DNA from: an uncultured Anaerotruncus sp.
GTDB lineage: Bacteria; Bacillota; Clostridia; Oscillospirales; Ruminococcaceae
Direction of reading: 5' to 3'
Length of the DNA: 11,671 nucleotides
NCBI GenBank assembly: GCA_910586875.1
Contig: CAJUJI010000093.1
Location: 1 to 11,671, forward strand
Part shown: piece after piece, positions 6,645 to 11,671 of the stretch
How positions within the stretch are numbered: position 1 is the first letter of the stretch
How the letters are laid out: every line of letters starts with the position of its first letter
Position numbers and translations under genes: made by a program
Notes under the pieces: model-generated
The model's database searches: none
Told to the model about the DNA's origin: nothing
The model's input: the letters and a program-made list of their open reading frames with translations, nothing else

Positions 6645-6871
6645 CTATCTTTCTTTCCTTTTTCTAATCAATCTCATTTTATCCACCACAGAGCGCCCTT
6701 TTCGCAGCCGCACCCTTTGATTGCAGGACCACTAGACGCATTCTGCGCGTCTCATCCACCATATAAACACACACATTCTTTTTTAAGCGTGTTGGCTACG
6801 AATAGGGCTGAAAGTGGCCAATAAACGGCTGGCTCTTGTGGAAAAAAGCAGCATAGGATTGGGAGTTGCCT
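6645..6871. other. Gap with no convincing gene
   Basis: This stretch follows the stop codon of the 119-residue gene on the minus strand. It contains only short frames: a 27-codon minus frame from an ATG near 6762 and a 62-codon plus frame starting inside the palindrome, neither with a ribosome binding site. A small inverted repeat (AGACGC/GCGTCT) lies near 6733-6752. I see no RNA gene in it. Confidence 0.5.
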
Positions 6872-7231
6872 TTAAATTTTTTTTTTAAACAATACCAGCT
6901 TGACCGTATCCCCTTCAACCTCGACCGAGGCTCTGTCCAACATTTGGCCGACCAGCGGCAGCTGACTTTCGGGCGCTTGGGAGTTTACTCCTGCCAGTTC
7001 CCAAAACAGCTCCTCCATCGCAGCGTCTTTTGTTTTGTTCTCGACTACCAAAAAGCGCTTTAAGCTTTCTATCTTTCGTTGCATCTCTGGTTGGTAATGG
7101 CTGGTCAAAGTCAGCTCACAGCCATCCTCCAAAGCTCTCATATCCATCTGCACATTTTTTGAGCCGATATTAAAAAAGAAAATCATCAGCTCATCCACAA
7201 TTTTGGACATCTTTCTAACCGTCGCGTTCAT
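6872..7231 (-). CDS. Unrecognised 119-residue protein encoded after the DUF1576 gene
   Basis: I do not recognise a named family. The product is soluble by composition, with no signal peptide or membrane helix. It looks like an alpha/beta fold: an amphipathic helix (MSKIVDELMIFFFNIGSKN), a strand pair (VQMDMRALEDGCELTLTSHY), two helices, and a C-terminal strand pair (SVEVEGDTVKLVLF). The first part faintly resembles a GHKL/anti-sigma ATPase N-terminus, but the expected Asn and DxG motif residues are absent, so this is only a guess. The ATG at 7231 has AAAGGGG about 5 bases upstream and follows the membrane protein gene after 38 bases, so the two are probably co-transcribed. The gene ends in a run of ten A (minus strand, 6886-6877) immediately before the stop. 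Confidence 0.75.
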   Translation of the reverse strand: MNATVRKMSKIVDELMIFFFNIGSKNVQMDMRALEDGCELTLTSHYQPEMQRKIESLKRFLVVENKTKDAAMEELFWELAGVNSQAPESQLPLVGQMLDRASVEVEGDTVKLVLFKKKI

Positions 7232-7269
7232 AAAAACCCCTTTCTGCCAAGGGTTCTCCCCTGGCGAGT

Positions 7270-8541
7270 CTATTGCTCTTTTTCGCGCTTGAGCGCTTCA
7301 ATCAAGGGCAGCAGTACAATACATACCAACCCCGCAGAAAAACCGTTGTTATATAAGTTCAGCCCTGCATGGAGGATGCCCACATTCAGCACAACCGATG
7401 CGTGAACAAAGCCTGCAATCATCCCCCAAATCCAACCAAACTGGCCCGCAATCGGTGCAAGCCCCGTTGCAAACAGTGCTGCCAGCAGCACCGCCGGGTC
7501 CTGCAACTCCCAAACCATGAAAAACGAGCTGAGCACAACCCCGAGCACAACCGGCGTAATATTGCGGATGTGCTTACCAAATGCGCCAAAGCCGCAAACC
7601 GAAAAAATTCCGCCAATTGTTGGGCCGTTAAGCTGTCCGCCGACCAAAAGCACATACACGGTCGCCGCTACGCCGACAATCCCCATGTTCATTAAGGTAA
7701 CGGGATAGCCGTCTAAAATCACAAAGTCCGCAATCGAACGGCCGCTGTGACGGGTAAGCCGCCACAAATTCTGAAAGCTATTTCCATTCCACAAAAAGCC
7801 CACCAGGACCATGCTGGAAAACAGCAGAAACAAAAAGATAAATAAACTAAAATTATTGCCAGTGCTCCACTCAAAGCGTGTTTCAAAGTCATGTCCCATC
7901 GACTTAAAGATAGAGGCCAGCACCATGCCAATCAGTCCCGCGGTAAAGCCTACATTATAAAGATTATAACCTTGGTGAATGCGCATGGTATAGGTAGAAA
8001 TCGGCGGCAGCACAAATCCAATCGCAATTCCGACCAGCCAGCCGGAAACTGCGCTGCTGGTCGACCCGCGGGTCATGCTCAGCGAGATCACCTCGGTGAC
8101 AACCGGCGCCAGTGCCGTCCCGTAAAGGGTCGCATAGATATATTTCCCAAACGACTCCCTTTTATAAATAGAATATAAGTACCCGCCTAGAATAATTGGC
8201 AGAATGTTGCAGATGTCCTTGCCGAACAACGAAAAGCCCGCCATCAGGAATAGACAAGCAATATTCATGCCGGTAAAGCTGGTCTTAGTGGCCCACATCA
8301 GCCCAATGGACATCAGTGTCACCAATCCCGCATTGACAAACGCGCCGCCCATCCCGCCTACTACAATCGAGTCGGTGATCAGGCCCGCCTGCGTATTCAC
8401 AATTGCAGATACCCCCTGTATAATTTCTGTCGGGGTATTGCAGGTAAGCCCATACAAAATCAGAATTACCGCAAATGCAAGCATTGTGAAACGCACATAG
8501 GTTTCTTGCTTTTCGGTTTTATAAACTGGCAGCTTTGGCAA
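7270..8541 (-). CDS. DUF1576-type multi-pass membrane protein with internal duplication
   Basis: This is a strongly hydrophobic protein with roughly ten or more membrane segments and two homologous halves. Numbered from the upstream ATG at 8562, FGKDICNILP (113-122) matches FGKHIRNITP (328-337), GTALAP (148-153) matches ATGLAP (365-370), and HQGYNLYNVGFTAGL (196-210) matches HAGLNLYNNGFSAGL (398-412). This pattern fits the uncharacterised DUF1576 family. Internally duplicated membrane proteins are often transporters or channels, but no substrate is known. I choose the TTG at 8541 because AGGGGG (8555-8550) lies 8 bases upstream of it, whereas the ATG at 8562 has no ribosome binding site and nearly coincides with the predicted transcript start. 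The ATG would add seven residues (430 in total). It appears to be the first gene of a two-gene unit. Confidence 0.88.
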   Translation of the reverse strand: MPKLPVYKTEKQETYVRFTMLAFAVILILYGLTCNTPTEIIQGVSAIVNTQAGLITDSIVVGGMGGAFVNAGLVTLMSIGLMWATKTSFTGMNIACLFLMAGFSLFGKDICNILPIILGGYLYSIYKRESFGKYIYATLYGTALAPVVTEVISLSMTRGSTSSAVSGWLVGIAIGFVLPPISTYTMRIHQGYNLYNVGFTAGLIGMVLASIFKSMGHDFETRFEWSTGNNFSLFIFLFLLFSSMVLVGFLWNGNSFQNLWRLTRHSGRSIADFVILDGYPVTLMNMGIVGVAATVYVLLVGGQLNGPTIGGIFSVCGFGAFGKHIRNITPVVLGVVLSSFFMVWELQDPAVLLAALFATGLAPIAGQFGWIWGMIAGFVHASVVLNVGILHAGLNLYNNGFSAGLVCIVLLPLIEALKREKEQ

Positions 8542-8573
8542 AATGGGTTCCCCCTGTATCATTCGTTTTTACC

Positions 8574-8620
8574 AGTTTACCATAAAAATCAAAATTCGCC
8601 AACTATTTTTTTAGCGAATT
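8574..8620 (-). promoter_or_regulatory. Candidate promoter and inverted-repeat operator of the DUF1576 unit
   Basis: The minus strand has TTGGCG (8602-8597), a 17-base spacer and an extended -10 TGGTAAACT (8582-8574). An inverted repeat AATTCGC (8593-8599) / GCGAATT (8614-8620) with a 14-base spacer overlaps the -35 box, as a repressor site would. Predicted transcription starts near 8567, which supports the TTG start codon for the gene. Confidence 0.45.
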
Positions 8621-8660
8621 AGCCAGCCTTCTCACAATCCAATCACAACCAAATATTTTT

Positions 8661-8686
8661 GCCAGCCTTCTTGAAAAGGCGCTGGC
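8661..8686. other. Imperfect hairpin downstream of the zinc-ribbon gene
   Basis: GCCAG (8661-8665) pairs with CTGGC (8682-8686), with inner CCTT/AAGG pairs and a small bulge. It lies 52 bases past the stop of the minus-strand zinc-ribbon gene. On the minus strand AAAAATATTT follows, not a T run, so it is at best a weak terminator. Confidence 0.35.
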
Positions 8687-8737
8687 CGCTTATACGCTTG
8701 TAAAGTTTGTACAGCTCGTACCCTATCAAATAAGCGC

Positions 8738-9130
8738 TCAGGTTTTTCTTAAAAATTCCTGATGACAGGCTGGGCAGGTGATGCAGATTTTGCCTCGTCC
8801 ACGCGGAACACGCACCTTCTTTTTACAGAAGGGACAGCGAAAATGACGGTGCGTGCGGCTTTCGCGCGCGACTGTGGCGACCTCCTCCAAATGACGGCGC
8901 AACGGCCACCAGAGTTGCAGGAACTTTTGGTTTTCCTGACGCCGCGCCTGGATGTTCCGCGAAAAAATACGCAGATAGCACAGCACCAACGCCACCAGCC
9001 CCAGCATGGACAAAACACCGAAGTGGGTCAGGCGCGCAAGAAATGTGAGCAGAATGCTTGCACCCAACAGTGCCCAGGTCAGTTGGTCGGCGCCATATCG
9101 CCCTGCCATCAGCCTACGCAGCCAATCCAT
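8738..9130 (-). CDS. Small membrane protein with C-terminal zinc ribbon
   Basis: The 130-residue product has a short basic N-terminus (MDWLRRLMAGRYG), two hydrophobic helices at about 17-31 and 37-54, then a basic cytoplasmic tail. The tail carries paired CxxC motifs, CPFC (99-102) and CPAC (119-122), an arrangement that would bind one zinc ion; Cys116 is extra. Similar small two-helix zinc-ribbon proteins occur in Clostridia without known function; I cannot assign a role. The positive-inside rule places both ends in the cytoplasm. The start ATG at 9130 has GGGAGGGAG about 7 bases upstream. It is divergent from the alanyl-tRNA editing gene and appears to be transcribed alone. Confidence 0.85.
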   Translation of the reverse strand: MDWLRRLMAGRYGADQLTWALLGASILLTFLARLTHFGVLSMLGLVALVLCYLRIFSRNIQARRQENQKFLQLWWPLRRHLEEVATVARESRTHRHFRCPFCKKKVRVPRGRGKICITCPACHQEFLRKT

Positions 9131-9172
9131 TCTTTGCTCCCTCCCTTTGTCCGAAATGGATGAGTTGCCTTT

Positions 9173-9201
9173 ATCTTATCATAACCTGTTCAAAACTACA
9201 A
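9173..9201 (-). promoter_or_regulatory. Candidate promoter of the zinc-ribbon gene
   Basis: On the minus strand TTGTAG (9201-9196) is followed by 17 bases and TAAGAT (9178-9173), with a TGn extension before the -10. The leader to the ATG at 9130 would be about 35 bases. Confidence 0.5.
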
Positions 9202-9265
9202 CGGAAGTTTTTGCTCAAAATGCACTAAAAAATCTTATCCTTATTGTGCATTACCTCCAGATCCC

Positions 9266-9294
9266 TTGCATTTTTGCGTTTTCAACCTTATAAT
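9266..9294 (+). promoter_or_regulatory. Candidate promoter of the alanyl-tRNA editing gene
   Basis: TTGCAT (9266-9271) is followed by exactly 17 bases and a perfect TATAAT (9289-9294). Transcription would start near 9301, leaving a leader of about 47 bases with GGAGGA at 9331-9336. Confidence 0.6.
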
Positions 9295-9347
9295 ATACGC
9301 AGACGCAAACGCAATTTATTGCTATATGATGGAGGAATTTGTCGCTT

Positions 9348-10511
9348 ATGGACACTGAAAAGCTATATGAAAAGGACCCCTATTTAAAAACCTTCTCTGC
9401 CACGGTCACCAGCTGCCGGCCGGAAAAACAGCTCTGGCTGGTGACGCTTGACCGCACCGCCTTTTTTCCGGAGGGAGGCGGGCAGCCCTATGATATTGGC
9501 ACGCTCGATGAAATTCCGGTGCAGCAGGTACACCTTAAAAATGGAGAGCTGCTGCATTATACCTGCCAACCGCTGGCTGTAGGAACACAGGTTACCGGCC
9601 GCATCGACTGGGTGCGCCGCTTTGATCTGATGCAGCAGCACTCCGGCGAGCATATTATCAGCGGACTGATTCACCAAAAGTACGGCTATGACAATGTCGG
9701 CTTTCATCTGGGGCTAGAAAATATGACCATCGATCTAAGCGGTGAATTGGATATGGACCAGCTAGCGGAAATTGAGGCGGCTGCCAACGCTTATATTTGG
9801 GAAAATCATCCCACCGAAATTAGCTGTCCTCCCCCAGAGGAGCTGTCTACCTTACCCTACCGCAGCAAAAAGGAGCTAACCGGTGTTGTGCGGATTGTGC
9901 GGTTTCCTGGTGCAGACCTCTGCGCCTGTTGTGGGACGCATGTCGCTTATACCGGTGAAATCGGGTTGGTAAAGCTGCTTTCCTGCCAGCGCTTTCGAGA
10001 GGGGGTGCGCATCGAGCTGCTCTGCGGTAAACGTGCTGTGGCTTATTGCAGCACCATTCTTGCGCAAAACCACCAAACCTCTGTGCTGCTCTCCGCCAAG
10101 GTGCGCGAAACCGCAGCCGCCGTCCGACGTCTGTACGAGGAGCATCAACAGCAGATCTACCGTCTTACCGAGCTGGAAAATCAACAGTTTGTCCGTCAGG
10201 CACAGGCGCTTGCAGGAAAAGGTGATGTGCTTTTATTTGAGGATAGGCTTTCGCCGGATGGCGTACGCCGCCTTGCTATCGCTGTGCTGGAGCAGTGCGG
10301 CGGCCTATGTGCAGTTTTTTCCGGCGATGATGCCAACGGTTATAAATATGCGCTCGGCCAAAAGGGAGGGGATTTACGCGTTTTGGTCCAACAGCTTAAC
10401 AGCAGCCTAAATGGGCGAGGCGGCGGCAAGCCATTTTTTGCGCAGGGCTCTGTACAAGCAGCGCGCGCCGCCATTGAAGCATTTTTCCAGAATAAAAAAG
10501 CTCTGTGTTAA
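9348..10511 (+). CDS. Alanyl-tRNA editing protein, AlaX family with DHHA1 domain
   Basis: This is a free-standing homologue of the alanyl-tRNA synthetase editing region, expected to hydrolyse tRNA(Ala) wrongly charged with serine or glycine. The 387-residue protein has an N-terminal barrel with TAFFPEGGGQP (37-47), as in AlaRS. The second additional domain supplies the zinc site: HSGEH (98-102) and CCGTH (194-198), giving the HxxxH plus CxxxH ligand set. A coiled-coil stretch (about 250-285) leads to a C-terminal DHHA1 domain ending in GRGGGKPFFAQG (357-368). There is no aminoacylation domain, so it is not a broken alaS. I choose ATG 9348; an in-frame TTG at 9339 is too close to GGAGGA (9331-9336). 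It stands as a single gene and its stop codon lies in the loop of a shared terminator. Confidence 0.93.
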   Translation: MDTEKLYEKDPYLKTFSATVTSCRPEKQLWLVTLDRTAFFPEGGGQPYDIGTLDEIPVQQVHLKNGELLHYTCQPLAVGTQVTGRIDWVRRFDLMQQHSGEHIISGLIHQKYGYDNVGFHLGLENMTIDLSGELDMDQLAEIEAAANAYIWENHPTEISCPPPEELSTLPYRSKKELTGVVRIVRFPGADLCACCGTHVAYTGEIGLVKLLSCQRFREGVRIELLCGKRAVAYCSTILAQNHQTSVLLSAKVRETAAAVRRLYEEHQQQIYRLTELENQQFVRQAQALAGKGDVLLFEDRLSPDGVRRLAIAVLEQCGGLCAVFSGDDANGYKYALGQKGGDLRVLVQQLNSSLNGRGGGKPFFAQGSVQAARAAIEAFFQNKKALC

Positions 10512-10525
10512 CCACAGAGCTTTTT
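10495..10525. terminator. Bidirectional terminator shared by converging genes
   Basis: A 13-bp perfect stem (10495-10507 with 10513-10525) and a 5-base loop has A runs on the left and T runs on the right, so it works as an intrinsic terminator on both strands. The stop codon of the editing gene (10509-10511) lies in the loop, and the response regulator stop is at 10528-10530. The two genes are therefore separated by only 16 bases. Confidence 0.92.
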
Positions 10526-10527
10526 AT

Positions 10528-10971
10528 TTAATTTAATAGGCCGTTCAGCTGGTCACACATATTTCGGATTTGTTCCCGATAAAACTGGTTTTTTCGCTGG
10601 ATCTCCCGCACCTCTAAGCTATGCTTGATTTTGAATTTCAAAATGTCCCCATTGACCGGCTTTTGAATGAAATCGTCCGCACCGGCCTGGATTGCCTGAA
10701 CCTGATAATCCGCCCGCTTCATACCAGAAAGAATGATGACAGCGATATTACACAGCTTTGGGTCCTCCTGCAACAGCTTGAGAACCTCCAGACCGCCCAT
10801 GCCAGGCATAATCAGATCCAACAGAATCACATCCGGCGGCACCGATTCCTTCAAATATCCCAGCGCCTGCACACCGGATTCCATTGTAGATATTTCGTAT
10901 TCCTTACCTAGTACAGCCTTTATAATCGCCAGAACAGTCGCATTATCATCTACAACCATAACCTTATACAA
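10528..10971 (-). CDS. Single-domain response regulator (CheY-like) with helical tail
   Basis: The product is a phospho-receiver domain without a DNA-binding output domain. Numbered from the TTG start, the acidic pair is Asp8-Asp9 (VVDDN), the phosphorylated residue is Asp52 (LLDLIMPGMGG), with Ser82 (LSGMK) and Lys104-Pro105 (QKP) completing the active site. About 35 residues after the domain are strongly helical and charged and may mediate dimerisation or partner binding. The TTG at 10971 is chosen because GGAGG (10983-10979) lies 7 bases upstream and it gives the classic MYKVMVVDD start (147 residues). The ATG at 10986 lies within that site and would add five residues. No histidine kinase is adjacent, so the partner is unknown. 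Confidence 0.92.
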   Translation of the reverse strand: MYKVMVVDDNATVLAIIKAVLGKEYEISTMESGVQALGYLKESVPPDVILLDLIMPGMGGLEVLKLLQEDPKLCNIAVIILSGMKRADYQVQAIQAGADDFIQKPVNGDILKFKIKHSLEVREIQRKNQFYREQIRNMCDQLNGLLN

Positions 10972-11070
10972 AGTACTTCCTCCCATTATCTTCCCGATTT
11001 ATCCTATCATTTTGGTGAGTCCGGTAAGCAGTTTTTCTGCGGTGCCCAAAACAACCGCGCAATATATATT

Positions 11071-11079
11071 ATTATAACA
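11071..11079 (-). promoter_or_regulatory. Candidate extended -10 promoter of the response regulator gene
   Basis: The minus strand reads TGTTATAAT, a perfect -10 with a TGn extension. The -35 (TTTCTA, 17 bases upstream) is poor, as is usual for extended -10 promoters. The leader would be about 93 bases and includes a small GCAG/CTGC hairpin near 11028-11041. Confidence 0.5.
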
Positions 11080-11203
11080 TAATTCTGCTTAGATAGAAAG
11101 TTTTTCTTTTTTATTTTGTTGCATAAATTTTCCAATTTATATCAATCCACTTTCTCTTATGTATCCATATGAATATCTAAAATTATCTGTTAAATAATTT
11201 ATG

Positions 11204-11231
11204 TTAAGAAAGATTTCCGTTACACTATTAT
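11204..11231 (+). promoter_or_regulatory. Weak candidate promoter of the XRE regulator
   Basis: TTAAGA (11204-11209), a 16-base spacer and TATTAT (11226-11231) lie just upstream of the gene in an AT-rich gap (about 11050-11235). This AT content makes chance matches likely. Confidence 0.3.
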
Positions 11232-11256
11232 TGATCAGGTTTTAGGGGGAATGGAT

Positions 11257-11508
11257 ATGTCAAGTGCTCGGGCCGTATCTTTTGAAAACCGGGACCGCTA
11301 TATTGAAATTGGTTTAAATATCGCATACTATCGGAAAAAGATGGGCATGAACCAGGAGCAGCTAGCTGAAAAAGCCTGCATGAGCCGTTCCCACCTGGGC
11401 GCTATCGAAGCCCCAAATATCATTCGCACCTTCTCGCTGGAATTGCTGTTGGACATTGCAAACGTGCTGCAAATCGAACCTTCTAAATTGTTGGAGCACC
11501 GCGCATAA
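11257..11508 (+). CDS. Small XRE-family helix-turn-helix regulator
   Basis: The 83-residue protein is almost entirely a Cro/C1-type DNA-binding domain (about residues 17-80). Helix 2 is NQEQLAEKA (32-40), and the recognition helix follows a turn at SRSHLGAIEA (43-52). The remaining helices (LELLLDIANVLQIEPSKLL) match the usual pattern. There is no ligand or oligomerisation domain. The ATG at 11257 is chosen because AGGGGG (11244-11249) lies 7 bases upstream; the ATG at 11251 is too close. No toxin or phage gene is adjacent, so whether it is a stand-alone regulator or an antitoxin-like or element-borne protein cannot be decided. IEAPN replaces the more common IExG at the end of the recognition helix. 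Confidence 0.9.
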   Translation: MSSARAVSFENRDRYIEIGLNIAYYRKKMGMNQEQLAEKACMSRSHLGAIEAPNIIRTFSLELLLDIANVLQIEPSKLLEHRA

Positions 11509-11572
11509 TAAAGCCTATGCTGCCTCCTGGCAAAAGATGGACGAAAATTTTCATGCGCTTCCGTGATGGAAC

Positions 11573-11602
11573 AGGAGCGCCCGCATGAGCGGGCGCTCCT
11601 TT
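11573..11602 (+). terminator. GC-rich hairpin downstream of the XRE gene
   Basis: A 12-bp perfect stem (AGGAGCGCCCGC at 11573-11584, complement at 11589-11600) with a 4-base loop is followed on the plus strand by TTCGCTT. The T tract is short. It lies 64 bases after the XRE stop and 16 bases before the 3' end of the facing minus-strand gene, so it may serve both. Confidence 0.7.
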
Positions 11603-11616
11603 CGCTTGGGTGAGAT

Positions 11617-11671
11617 TTATTTCTCGTTTTTCTTATAGATTGCCAGTCCAGCAGCGGTCATCGACGCGATT
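11617..11671 (-). CDS. C-terminal end of a gene cut by the window edge, hydrophobic segment with Lys-rich tail
   Basis: The last 17 codons before a TAA at 11619-11617 read IASMTAAGLAIYKKNEK. A small-residue hydrophobic helix followed by a short positively charged end is typical of the C-terminal membrane anchor of sortase substrates, or of a small membrane protein. The sorting motif itself would lie outside the window, so this is inference. The other two minus frames close quickly in this stretch, and the facing hairpin at 11573-11600 fits a 3' end here. Confidence 0.55.
   Translation of the reverse strand, partial: IASMTAAGLAIYKKNEK

Noticed and set aside
6682..6765. A 27-codon minus-strand frame (MVDETRRMRLVV...) followed by the 32-base palindrome
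   Set aside because: It has no ribosome binding site and no recognised small-protein family. The position before a hairpin is suggestive, but not enough to call a gene.
6636..6824. A 62-codon plus-strand frame starting in the palindrome
   Set aside because: The start codon lies in the stem, there is no ribosome binding site, and the Ser/Pro/His-rich translation looks random.
11257..11508. Toxin-antitoxin module with the XRE protein as antitoxin
   Set aside because: No partner gene overlaps or adjoins it on the same strand within the window, and the gene is followed by its own hairpin.

Overview
The window is dominated by a complete minus-strand operon for making butyryl-CoA from acetyl-CoA. 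Its transcription order is thl (6438-5254), crt (5130-4354), hbd (4106-3267), bcd (3177-2038), etfB (2023-1241), etfA (1221-208), and it ends at a strong hairpin terminator (161-192). This gene set, the AGGAGG-type ribosome binding sites, several apparent TTG starts and the small zinc-ribbon, XRE and AlaX genes point to an anaerobic butyrate-producing Clostridia member, probably a gut Oscillospiraceae/Ruminococcaceae relative. That placement is inference from family knowledge, not from a database match. The step that releases butyrate (CoA-transferase or phosphotransbutyrylase/kinase) is not in the window.

Thiolase condenses two acetyl-CoA, Hbd reduces acetoacetyl-CoA, Crt dehydrates 3-hydroxybutyryl-CoA, and Bcd with EtfAB reduces crotonyl-CoA, probably by flavin-based electron bifurcation. 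bcd, etfB and etfA are packed with gaps of 14 and 19 bases. The thl/crt, crt/hbd and hbd/bcd junctions are longer and each holds a hairpin; the crt/hbd gap (247 bases) holds a chain of back-to-back hairpins that looks like an interspersed repeat element. The thl promoter carries an 18-base near-palindrome resembling the binding site of the NADH-sensing repressor Rex, overlapping the apparent -35 region.

To the right, a second minus-strand unit encodes a DUF1576-type membrane protein with an internal duplication and an unrecognised 119-residue soluble protein. Its candidate promoter overlaps an inverted repeat. A perfect 32-base palindrome (6613-6644) lies between this unit and the thl promoter. 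Next come a small membrane protein with a zinc ribbon (minus) and, divergently, an AlaX-type alanyl-tRNA editing protein (plus). The latter converges on a single-domain response regulator (minus) across a shared terminator that overlaps the editing gene's stop codon.

An AT-rich gap leads to a small XRE-family regulator (plus) with a GC-rich hairpin downstream. Both edges cut minus-strand reading frames: an unrecognised, relatively AT-rich gene start at 1-142, and the C-terminal end of a gene with a hydrophobic, Lys-rich tail at 11617-11671. I see no tRNA, rRNA, CRISPR array, insertion sequence or defence system. The window looks like mostly ordinary chromosome, with the interest lying in regulation and in the DUF1576 pair.
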